This document shows positions 4,977 to 10,679 of a DNA stretch of 10,679 nucleotides, piece after piece. The notes under the pieces are model-generated. The model searched no databases, was not told the DNA's origin, and worked only from the letters and a program-made list of their open reading frames with translations. This DNA comes from SIBU01 sp964430335. GTDB taxonomy: Bacteria > Patescibacteriota > Minisyncoccia > Phycocordibacterales > SIBU01. The position numbers and the translations under genes are program-made. The stretch covers positions 1 to 10,679 of the forward strand of contig CAYSEN010000020.1 of NCBI GenBank assembly GCA_964430335.1, in the 5' to 3' direction. Within the stretch, counting starts at the first letter, position 1. Each line of letters begins with the position of its first letter.

Positions 4977-5891
4977 TTAGACTCCGAAAATCTTCTTCAA
5001 TTCCGAAATTCCCTCTTCGAGACTGACCTTCGGTTCCCAACCTAGAAGCTTTTTGGCCAAAGAGTTGTCTGCCAAAGTGTCATGAGGTTCAAGTCTTGGC
5101 GGTTCGTGAACAACAGGGCCTCCGACCATTTTTGCTAAATCGTTTATTGTGCAGTTCTTTCCAGCTCCGATATTAATCACCTCTCCTTTGCCGACCTTAT
5201 CGCTTTCCATGGCTAACATATTGGCTGAAACGACATCCTTAACATTTGTGAAATCTCTAGTTTGAGTTCCATCCCCCCAGATTGTCATCGGTAATCCTGC
5301 CTGTCTTTGTTTCAAAAATTTACCGATTGCGAGAGGATACGCGCCGTCAGGATTGATGCGTGGTCCGTAAACATTAAAATATCTCAGAGAGACCGTTTCC
5401 AGGCCATATACATCGCTCCAGACCTTGCAATAGACCTCACCTACGTATTTGTGTAGACCGTAAGGGCTCTTTGGACTTGGCGTCATATCTTCAACAAGTG
5501 GCATTTTAGACTGGTCTCCATACGCTGAACTTGATGCAGAATAAATTAGCCTCTTTACCCCACCCTCTTTTGAGGCGATCAGAACATTTTGCATTCCTGT
5601 AACATTAACGTCGTGGGTTTCAAGAGGATTTTCGATCGAGTATTGTACACGTGGAAGCGCAGCTAGATGAAAAACATACGTAGCCCCTGCAATAACAGGC
5701 TTGATTGACTCTAAATCTCTAATGTCTAAATTGTGAAATTTGGCCTTAGGATTTAAATTTTCTTTTTTTCCGCCCGACAGATTGTCTATCACGTGGACTT
5801 CGTACTGCTTAGCAACCAAAGCATCGGTCACATGCGAACCGATGAAGCCTGCCCCGCCTACTACTATTACTTTTTTATTTTTTATATTCAT
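4977..5891 (-). CDS. NAD-dependent epimerase/dehydratase (UDP-sugar 4-epimerase-like)
   Basis: This is an extended short-chain dehydrogenase/reductase of 304 residues, acting on a nucleotide-linked sugar in the cytoplasm. The NAD-binding GGAGFIG (12-18) is followed by Asp36 after the second strand, and by the HLAALPRVQYSIENP segment typical of the GalE/WbpP group. The catalytic set is visible: a Ser near 120 in SASSSAYG and Tyr144-x3-Lys148 in YGLHK. RYFNVYGPR and GDGTQTRDF in the C-terminal half support a UDP-sugar 4-epimerase or related enzyme; the substrate cannot be decided (glucose/galactose or the GlcNAc/GalNAc forms). It follows the phosphoglycosyl transferase gene by 40 nt without a clear promoter or SD, so it is probably the second gene of that operon and may supply its sugar donor. 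Confidence 0.9.
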   Translation of the reverse strand: MNIKNKKVIVVGGAGFIGSHVTDALVAKQYEVHVIDNLSGGKKENLNPKAKFHNLDIRDLESIKPVIAGATYVFHLAALPRVQYSIENPLETHDVNVTGMQNVLIASKEGGVKRLIYSASSSAYGDQSKMPLVEDMTPSPKSPYGLHKYVGEVYCKVWSDVYGLETVSLRYFNVYGPRINPDGAYPLAIGKFLKQRQAGLPMTIWGDGTQTRDFTNVKDVVSANMLAMESDKVGKGEVINIGAGKNCTINDLAKMVGGPVVHEPPRLEPHDTLADNSLAKKLLGWEPKVSLEEGISELKKIFGV

Positions 5892-5931
5892 ACTACTTGT
5901 AACTTAAATTTCAGATAAATACTTACACGAT

Positions 5932-7281
5932 CTAAGCTCCACTTCTTGATAACAAAGTTTTTAGAGTTTTTAATGCAATCTTTAAATCCAGAAACAATGA
6001 TCTGTTCTTTATGTAGTACAAATCATAGGACAATTTTACCCTAGTTTCCAAAATATCAGCACTGTGATGAGGGTGTTTTTCGTGATATAGCTGGGCCCAG
6101 CCAGAAAGTCCTGGTTTAATCAGGTGTCTTACGTTGTAATATGGGACTTCTTTCTCATATACAGCGACAAGACTTGGTAATTCCGGTCTCGGGCCAATGA
6201 GTGACAAATCCCCTACCAAAATATTCCAAAATTGAGGTAATTCATCCATACGAGATTTTCTTAGTACCGGGCCAACACGAGTAGGCTTATTAGTTTTAGT
6301 ATCTTTTTCAATACCAGCGTCATCTCGACTCATGGTTCTAAATTTAATTGTTTTGAACTTTTTGCCAGAAGTCCCCACTCTCTCTTGGAAAATGAATACG
6401 GGTCCGCCATCATCGAGCTTTATAGCCAAAATGATGAACGGGTAAAAAACCAAAGATATTAGCCCTAAAATGAAAGACAAAGTGATATCCATCATTCTTT
6501 TTAGAGCGTCGTACCCTACTGATGGAGAAACTGAAACATATTGCAGAAACCAATCGTAACGAATTAGGGAAAGAGGTATACGATCAAAAACCTCCTCGTA
6601 CAAATTGTGAATATCTACAAACTGAACATTTTTAAACACCAAACTGTACAAATATGGCAAAACAGACTCAATATTTTTGTTACTAAAATCTATGGCAACC
6701 AAAGTGACCTGCTCGGATTCAATTTTTGTCAGAATTTTATTCTTAAAATCAGAAATGTTGGTTGTACTCAACTCAACAACCTCCACAAAGCGGATGTTGT
6801 AACGCTCGTTTCTGTTAACTTCAAGGGCCAGCTCAGCCAACTCTGTGCCTGTTCCAATAATAACGGCGTTCTGCTTTTTTCTAGCGTAAAAGAGTCTGTA
6901 TCCGTAAACTCTCCACGTAAAAATTAGAGCGGATGATATTAAAAGGTATAAAAATAGATTCACTTTAGGCGAAATCCCAAAGTAAGGAATAAAGTAGAAA
7001 AAGATAATGGCCAAGAAGCTGTTTGCTAGAACCGCGTTAAGCAGAATGTGTGGAAGTTTCCTTCTGAAAAGCAGTGTGTGCTTTTCGTACAACCCAGCAA
7101 TGAAAAAGACCATTATCCAAACCACGCCAAGGAGAGTAAACGGAGCTAAGTGCGCGTAGAAAATTTGGTGATTGAGAGAATAACCATAGCGAATTATAAG
7201 AGTCACCCAAAGAGAGACAAGGAACAAAACCACATCTCCTAAAACCAGAATTACATGCTCCTTCTTATTCAAAATTGACAT
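5932..7281 (-). CDS. polyprenyl-phosphate sugar-1-phosphate transferase (initiating enzyme, WbaP-like)
   Basis: This membrane enzyme moves a sugar-1-phosphate from a nucleotide sugar to polyprenyl phosphate, the first step of a surface glycan. From the chosen start it has 449 residues. The N-terminal part holds four membrane segments, then a Rossmann-like domain beginning AVIIGTGTELAELALEV. The C-terminal bacterial sugar transferase domain has KRMMDI, a re-entrant helix, FQERVGTSGKKF, KFRTM, the catalytic Asp346-Glu347 in SRMDELPQ, GDLSLIGPRPE and KPGLSGWAQ. The start at 7281 was preferred over an in-frame ATG at 7308 because a TATAAT box (7291-7296) lies between them; the longer start would translate the -10 as Tyr-Asn. 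The gene heads the operon with the epimerase. Confidence 0.93.
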   Translation of the reverse strand: MSILNKKEHVILVLGDVVLFLVSLWVTLIIRYGYSLNHQIFYAHLAPFTLLGVVWIMVFFIAGLYEKHTLLFRRKLPHILLNAVLANSFLAIIFFYFIPYFGISPKVNLFLYLLISSALIFTWRVYGYRLFYARKKQNAVIIGTGTELAELALEVNRNERYNIRFVEVVELSTTNISDFKNKILTKIESEQVTLVAIDFSNKNIESVLPYLYSLVFKNVQFVDIHNLYEEVFDRIPLSLIRYDWFLQYVSVSPSVGYDALKRMMDITLSFILGLISLVFYPFIILAIKLDDGGPVFIFQERVGTSGKKFKTIKFRTMSRDDAGIEKDTKTNKPTRVGPVLRKSRMDELPQFWNILVGDLSLIGPRPELPSLVAVYEKEVPYYNVRHLIKPGLSGWAQLYHEKHPHHSADILETRVKLSYDLYYIKNRSLFLDLKIALKTLKTLLSRSGA

Positions 7282-7290
7282 AACGGTGTT

Positions 7291-7318
7291 ATTATAGCAA
7301 AAAATCACTAATTGGCCA
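7291..7318 (-). promoter_or_regulatory. near-leaderless promoter of the sugar transferase operon
   Basis: TATAAT (7291-7296) is preceded, after 16 nt, by TGGCCA (7313-7318, four of six bases of the -35 consensus). The ATG at 7281 begins 9 nt after the -10, exactly as at secD, so the RNA would start about 3 nt before the ATG. No SD is present. Confidence 0.65.
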
Positions 7319-7376
7319 GAGGCTTTAGGTATAACCTTTTACGACTATTTTAAGTTATAAATGATTAATTTAGATG

Positions 7377-7382
7377 TATAAT
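7377..7382 (+). promoter_or_regulatory. -10 box for the glycosyltransferase transcript
   Basis: A perfect TATAAT preceded directly by TG lies 20 nt before the ATG at 7403. No good -35 is seen at 16-18 nt (TTATAA at 7355-7360 is the best, with three of six bases). It is divergent from the promoter at 7291-7318. The RNA would start near 7389. Confidence 0.5.
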
Positions 7383-7411
7383 ACAAAAGAAAAAGCGTGA
7401 ACATGCCTGAA

Positions 7412-7470
7412 CAAGAAAATAAAAAAACAAAAATATTGTACATGATTACCAAAAGCAATTGGGGCGGAGC
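7412..7470 (+). repeat. direct repeat, upstream copy of the glycosyltransferase 5' end
   Basis: These 59 nt are identical to 7586-7644, 174 nt apart. The similarity extends to the two ATG codons, apart from a 3-nt difference. Exact recombination between the copies would remove 174 nt and leave one intact gene. Confidence 0.96.
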
Positions 7471-7560
7471 CCTTTGGAAACCCTCGGTTTTCCAACACAA
7501 GGTTGCCTTCCTCCACGGGGAAACTACAGTTTCCCCGACCCCCTTCGACCGCTCCACCCC
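7461..7560. repeat. GC-rich multi-hairpin insert between the duplicated gene starts
   Basis: The outer arms GGGGCGGAGC (7461-7470) and GCTCCACCCC (7551-7560) pair at 9 of 10 positions and extend by two T-A pairs. Inside are a stem at 7474-7482/7486-7495 with one bulge, a short aagg/cctt hairpin (7499-7509) and a perfect 9-bp hairpin (7516-7524/7529-7537). The left arm is itself part of the duplicated gene sequence. The segment is far richer in G+C than its neighbours. The fold resembles dispersed palindromic elements, but I see no second copy in the window. Confidence 0.72.
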
Positions 7561-7579
7561 AAAGTGGATTTAATAAAAT

Positions 7580-8788
7580 ATGCCTCAAGAAAATAAAAAA
7601 ACAAAAATATTGTACATGATTACCAAAAGCAATTGGGGCGGAGCGCAACGCTATGTTTTTGACCTAGCAACAAACCTTTCAAAGGACAAATTTGATGTCG
7701 CTGTGGCACTAGGTGGCGACGGCTTACTAAAAACAAAGCTCGAGGAAAAAGGCATTAAAACCATCGGTATCCCTTCCCTAGAACGAGATGTTAACCTGCT
7801 CAAAGAATTCAAATCCCTGCTCAGTATTTATAAAATAATAAATAATTTTAAGCCTAATATAATTCATTTAAACAGCTCAAAAGCTGGCGGATTGGGAGCG
7901 GCTATCGCTCGAATTTACAACTTGAGATTCCAGTTTGATCAAAAACAAAAGCACAATCTAATAAAGATTATCTTCACTGCTCATGGTTGGGCTTTTAAAG
8001 AAAAAAGAAAGTTTCTGTTCAAAAAAATGATTGAGTACAGCTCTTGGCTTACCGTAATACTTAGCCACAAAACAATAGTCGTGTCAGATGACGACAAAGA
8101 AAAAGTGAAGGATTTCTTGTTCATTCAGAACAAAATTGAAATGATACACAACGGAATAGATCAGACAAATTACAAAAACAGAAACGAATCGCGCCAAATC
8201 ATATCGCAGGCAATCAACAAACCGATTTCAGATTCAACCTTCCTAATCGGCAGTATAGCTGAGTTACACAAAAACAAAGGTCTAGAATATGCCATTGGTG
8301 CTTACGGTTTATTACTACAACAGGAAAATCTCGATGAAAAGATAAAAAACGCCAGCTATGTGATAATCGGTGACGGTGAAGAAAAAAAATCTTTGGAGGA
8401 AGCTATAAAAAGAGAAAAATTAGAGAACAACGTGTATCTTTTAGGCCAATATAATAACGCAGCTGAGCTTCTCAAGGCTTTTGATCTATTCTTAATTCCC
8501 TCTCTAAAGGAAGGCCTGCCATACGTATTACTTGAGGCTGGCCAAGCAGGACTACCGATTATCGCCACCAGTGTCGGTGGTATTACGGAGGTAGTAGATG
8601 ATATGAAATCTGGTGTAATAATTCGCGAAAAAAGATCTAAGGAAATTGCGGAATGTCTGGCCTTCCTTATCAACCACGAAAACAAAAGAAAAGAATTCGG
8701 AGAAAAAATTGTTGAGAAAATTAAGAATGAATATACACTTCAGAAAATGTTAGATGAGACACAAAAAATTTACACGCCTACGGCTTAA
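7580..8788 (+). CDS. GT4-family glycosyltransferase
   Basis: This is a GT-B fold retaining glycosyltransferase of 402 residues, probably acting at the cytoplasmic face on a lipid-linked glycan. The N-terminal domain opens with ILYMITKSNWGGAQRYVFDLA (the GGA loop is at 20-22) and has FTAHGWAF. The C-terminal donor domain begins near IEMIHNGID and has GSIAELHKNKG, VIIGDGEE and the EX7E motif with Glu311 and Glu319 in the KEGLPYVLLEA stretch, then GG.TEVV. These fit the Glycos_transf_1 family; the donor and acceptor sugars cannot be told. The start is taken at 7580, matching the duplicated upstream copy; it has no SD and may depend on re-initiation after the 56-codon frame. It is divergent from the sugar transferase operon and converges on rodA with a 3-nt gap. 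Confidence 0.93.
   Translation: MPQENKKTKILYMITKSNWGGAQRYVFDLATNLSKDKFDVAVALGGDGLLKTKLEEKGIKTIGIPSLERDVNLLKEFKSLLSIYKIINNFKPNIIHLNSSKAGGLGAAIARIYNLRFQFDQKQKHNLIKIIFTAHGWAFKEKRKFLFKKMIEYSSWLTVILSHKTIVVSDDDKEKVKDFLFIQNKIEMIHNGIDQTNYKNRNESRQIISQAINKPISDSTFLIGSIAELHKNKGLEYAIGAYGLLLQQENLDEKIKNASYVIIGDGEEKKSLEEAIKREKLENNVYLLGQYNNAAELLKAFDLFLIPSLKEGLPYVLLEAGQAGLPIIATSVGGITEVVDDMKSGVIIREKRSKEIAECLAFLINHENKRKEFGEKIVEKIKNEYTLQKMLDETQKIYTPTA
7586..7644 (+). repeat. direct repeat, copy inside the intact glycosyltransferase gene
   Basis: Identical to 7412-7470. It encodes residues 3-22 of the intact protein, ending at the GGA loop. Identity stops at 7645, where the upstream copy enters the hairpin insert. 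Confidence 0.96.
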
Positions 8789-8791
8789 GAA

Positions 8792-9931
8792 TTAGACCCC
8801 TAAAAGTTCATTTCTCGACAAATCTTTGTGAGCCGTTCTCTGATATCGACTCATACCCATAAGCATTCCTAGGCCAGCGAATTCTGTAAGGAGGTGACTA
8901 CCTCCGTAACTCATAAAAGGCAAAGTAATTCCTGTAACTGGAAGGAGCCCTATGTTCATACCAACATTTATAAAAAAATGGCTCATAATATAAACAGCCA
9001 AACCAAGTCCAAACAACATTTCAAAATTAGTCGCACCACGCATTGAATGTAAAAGTATTCTCCAAACCACAATTGCATAAAGCGAAATCAAAATAAGTGC
9101 TCCTAAAAATCCCCACTCCTCTGCAAAAGAAGCGAAGATAAAATCCGTCTCAAATTCAGGTAAAAATTTTAGTCTAGATTGAGTGCCGAAACCCACCCCT
9201 TTTCCAAATATCTCTCCAGAACCCACAGCAATAGTCGACTGGTATGCGTTGTAACCCGTCCCTCGAATATCTGATAAGGGATGTATGAAGTTGATGATTC
9301 TGTGTTTCTGATAATCCTTAAAAACGTAAAACCACAGGCCTCCGAAAGATAAGAGCCCGATGAAAAATACCAGTGCCAGATGTTTTTTTGAAATCCCGGA
9401 CACCAGCACCATTCCAAACCAGATCAGGAAAATAATGATTGCTGAGCCAAAGTCAGGCTGAATGGCTATCAAAACAAAAAATACAAAAGAGTAGAAGCCC
9501 GAAACTAAAATGTGCCTGATGTTGGCAATTTCTATATGTCTTCGTGAAAAATATTTTGCTAAAATCGCAATCAAAACAAGTTTAATAGGGTCTGCAGGTT
9601 GTAGTGAAATTCCTCCTAAACGCAACCAGCTCTGAGCGCCGTTTGTAACACCAGCAACCGCCAAGAGTATTAAAAGCAACAAACATGAAGCTAGAAACAG
9701 ACCTACCAGGACGCGTGTTCTTCTTAAAAATCTAAAATCAACAAAACTTAAAACAAAAAAAATAATAAAACTGACCGCGATCCAAGCAACCTGTTTATTA
9801 AATAAACCGCTTTCTCCCGTAAATGAATTCATGGTTACCAACCCAGCACCAAGAATTGGCAACAATGACAGAATCATCATCCAATCAATCGCGAAGAAAT
9901 TCTTACGGATACCGAGAGAATTTTGGGCCAT
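8792..9931 (-). CDS. rodA: RodA/FtsW-family (SEDS) peptidoglycan polymerase
   Basis: SEDS proteins polymerise lipid II into glycan strands in the cytoplasmic membrane, together with a class B penicillin-binding protein. From the ATG at 9931 the protein has 379 residues and about ten membrane segments. Motifs: LQPADPIKLVLIAILAKYF, GTGYNAYQSTIAVGSG, GTQSRLKFLPEFETDFIFA with Asp263 (the position of the Asp regarded as catalytic in SEDS proteins), AEEWGFLG, and GLLPVTGITLPFMSYGGS near the C-terminus. The GTQS and LPE motifs favour RodA over FtsW. An upstream in-frame ATG at 10045 would add 38 residues with no family match and overlap the preceding gene by 110 nt, so it was not chosen. The start lies 4 nt after that gene's stop, which suggests translational coupling. 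Confidence 0.93.
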   Translation of the reverse strand: MAQNSLGIRKNFFAIDWMMILSLLPILGAGLVTMNSFTGESGLFNKQVAWIAVSFIIFFVLSFVDFRFLRRTRVLVGLFLASCLLLLILLAVAGVTNGAQSWLRLGGISLQPADPIKLVLIAILAKYFSRRHIEIANIRHILVSGFYSFVFFVLIAIQPDFGSAIIIFLIWFGMVLVSGISKKHLALVFFIGLLSFGGLWFYVFKDYQKHRIINFIHPLSDIRGTGYNAYQSTIAVGSGEIFGKGVGFGTQSRLKFLPEFETDFIFASFAEEWGFLGALILISLYAIVVWRILLHSMRGATNFEMLFGLGLAVYIMSHFFINVGMNIGLLPVTGITLPFMSYGGSHLLTEFAGLGMLMGMSRYQRTAHKDLSRNELLGV

Positions 9932-9935
9932 AAAA

Positions 9936-10679
9936 TTAGTGCAAAATTCTGTATAGCAATTCGGTCCTAGTAGTATTTGTGGAGAAAATATTTGGCCAGG
10001 TGAAAAACACTGGTGCGCTTCCATTTTTAGGCACGTTCTCAACAAAGGTGCGAGACGAGGCTATGGCGTTACCGTAGTTATCTGATTCACTATCTTCGTC
10101 GTACACAATCGCCACCACCTCAACTTTATACACATCATTGATATTTTTATTATCAATTTGAGCCGTCAATTTCTGCTGGCCATTGTCCTTTGTCAAAAGC
10201 TGATTTGAAAAACCTAAAGTCGAATCGCTCGACACTCCCCTTTCCCAAGGACTTTGGTTGAACTCAAAAAAAGTTTTAGCCGGAACCCTTTCCCCAGTCA
10301 AAATATTTCCTTCGAAAATAGCGAAAATTTTCTTAGGCGGAACGAAGGTTGAACCTCTTCGCTCATAAATGAGTGAGCTGTCCTTATCGTATACTTTAAA
10401 ACTATAATTTAGGCTTCTGATACCCGAATCAAGATTAGGGTTCTCAACATAAGCCACGACGTTATACAAACCCTTTTTGATCATAAAAGCTCTTTGCCAA
10501 TGAACAATCAAATCAAGTGCTGAGGCTTTGCACAAAACGGAGCAAGGTCCGCCACAATCAACACCTTTTTCGTTCTGATTCTGTTTACCATCAGAACAGC
10601 TTGGAGGTTTATATGTTGCAAAAAAAACAGGCAGACCAACCACCAATATGAAAAAAACCATCGCGGTGACTATGTAAAA
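9936..10679 (-). CDS. membrane-anchored protein with CSDG...DCGGPC motif (N-terminus outside window)
   Basis: The frame is open to the window edge, so the true start is probably beyond it; an internal ATG at 10661 would fall inside the membrane segment. The visible chain has 247 residues. One hydrophobic segment (FYIVTAMVFFILVVG) is followed by a short cysteine block, PSCSDGKQNQNEKG then VDCGGPCSVLC, with four cysteines, then an extracytoplasmic domain rich in beta-strand-like segments (VVAYVENPNLDSGIR, FKVYDKD, VEVVAIVYDED). I know the motif from uncharacterised surface proteins of candidate phyla; its function is not established. Acidic and Asn residues in the cysteine block could bind a metal, which is only a guess. 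It sits 4 nt upstream of rodA, so a role near wall synthesis is plausible by context. Confidence 0.8.
   Translation of the reverse strand, partial: FYIVTAMVFFILVVGLPVFFATYKPPSCSDGKQNQNEKGVDCGGPCSVLCKASALDLIVHWQRAFMIKKGLYNVVAYVENPNLDSGIRSLNYSFKVYDKDSSLIYERRGSTFVPPKKIFAIFEGNILTGERVPAKTFFEFNQSPWERGVSSDSTLGFSNQLLTKDNGQQKLTAQIDNKNINDVYKVEVVAIVYDEDSESDNYGNAIASSRTFVENVPKNGSAPVFFTWPNIFSTNTTRTELLYRILH

Larger units (their letters stand above)
7403..7573 (+). pseudogene. duplicated glycosyltransferase start fused to a hairpin insert (56 codons)
   Basis: The first 23 codons (MPEQENKKTKILYMITKSN then WGGA) repeat the start of the glycosyltransferase at 7580, with one extra Glu codon. After the GGA motif the frame runs 33 codons through a GC-rich hairpin insert and ends at TAA TAA (7571-7576). 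The intact gene's ATG follows 3 nt later, in the same frame. It could be a dead remnant left by a duplication, or a translated leader peptide whose stop lies close enough to the next ATG for re-initiation. The -10 box at 7377 is placed for this ATG rather than the later one. The fused half has no recognisable domain. Confidence 0.65.

Noticed and set aside
7370..7648. Minus-strand open frames across the duplicated glycosyltransferase start
   Set aside because: They are antisense to the repeat and insert; their repeated peptide simply reflects the direct repeat.
9932..10045. Longer start for rodA
   Set aside because: The extra 38 residues do not resemble SEDS proteins and overlap the upstream gene.
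1..10679. CRISPR arrays, tRNA genes, insertion-sequence transposases
   Set aside because: I looked for regular short repeats, cloverleaf patterns and transposase motifs on both strands and saw none.

Overview
The window looks like part of a genome from the Candidate Phyla Radiation (Patescibacteria), probably Parcubacteria-like. This placement is inferred from the divergent, shortened 16S rRNA (for example A instead of C at E. coli position 526), the compact AT-rich genes, the near absence of usable Shine-Dalgarno sites, and a membrane-anchored protein with a CSDG...DCGGPC motif. I could not run a phylogeny, so the exact lineage is open.

Layout. Positions 1-882 (minus strand) hold the 5' part of a 16S rRNA gene; its 3' end lies beyond the window. 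A 360-nt structured leader and a consensus promoter (TTGACA-16-TATAAT, 1249-1276) lie upstream of it. Positions 1278-2562 hold two small minus-strand genes of unknown function (117 and 85 codons with stop). Each is preceded by a leader of about 200 nt and each ends in a strong intrinsic terminator. The 93 nt just before the two start codons are identical, although the two proteins are unrelated. Three inverted-repeat elements (1115-1196, 1898-2029, 2582-2615) with related ends sit in the gene junctions; two of them differ by compensatory base-pair changes.

Positions 2634-4933 (minus) encode SecF and SecD of the Sec translocon, driven by a promoter that leaves almost no 5' UTR. Positions 4977-7281 (minus) encode an extended-SDR nucleotide-sugar epimerase and a polyprenyl-phosphate glycosyl-1-phosphate transferase, again with a nearly leaderless promoter. 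A divergent gene at 7580-8788 (plus) encodes a GT4 glycosyltransferase. Its 5' end is duplicated, and the two copies are separated by a GC-rich multi-hairpin insert. Positions 8792-9931 (minus) encode a RodA/FtsW-type SEDS glycan polymerase, and 9936-10679 the 3' part of a membrane-anchored cysteine-motif protein in the same operon.

Taken together, the protein genes serve the cell envelope: protein export (SecDF), nucleotide-sugar epimerisation, lipid-linked glycan initiation, glycosyl transfer, and peptidoglycan elongation. The most unusual parts are the noncoding ones: the covarying inverted repeats, the reused leader in front of two different small genes, and the interrupted, duplicated glycosyltransferase start.
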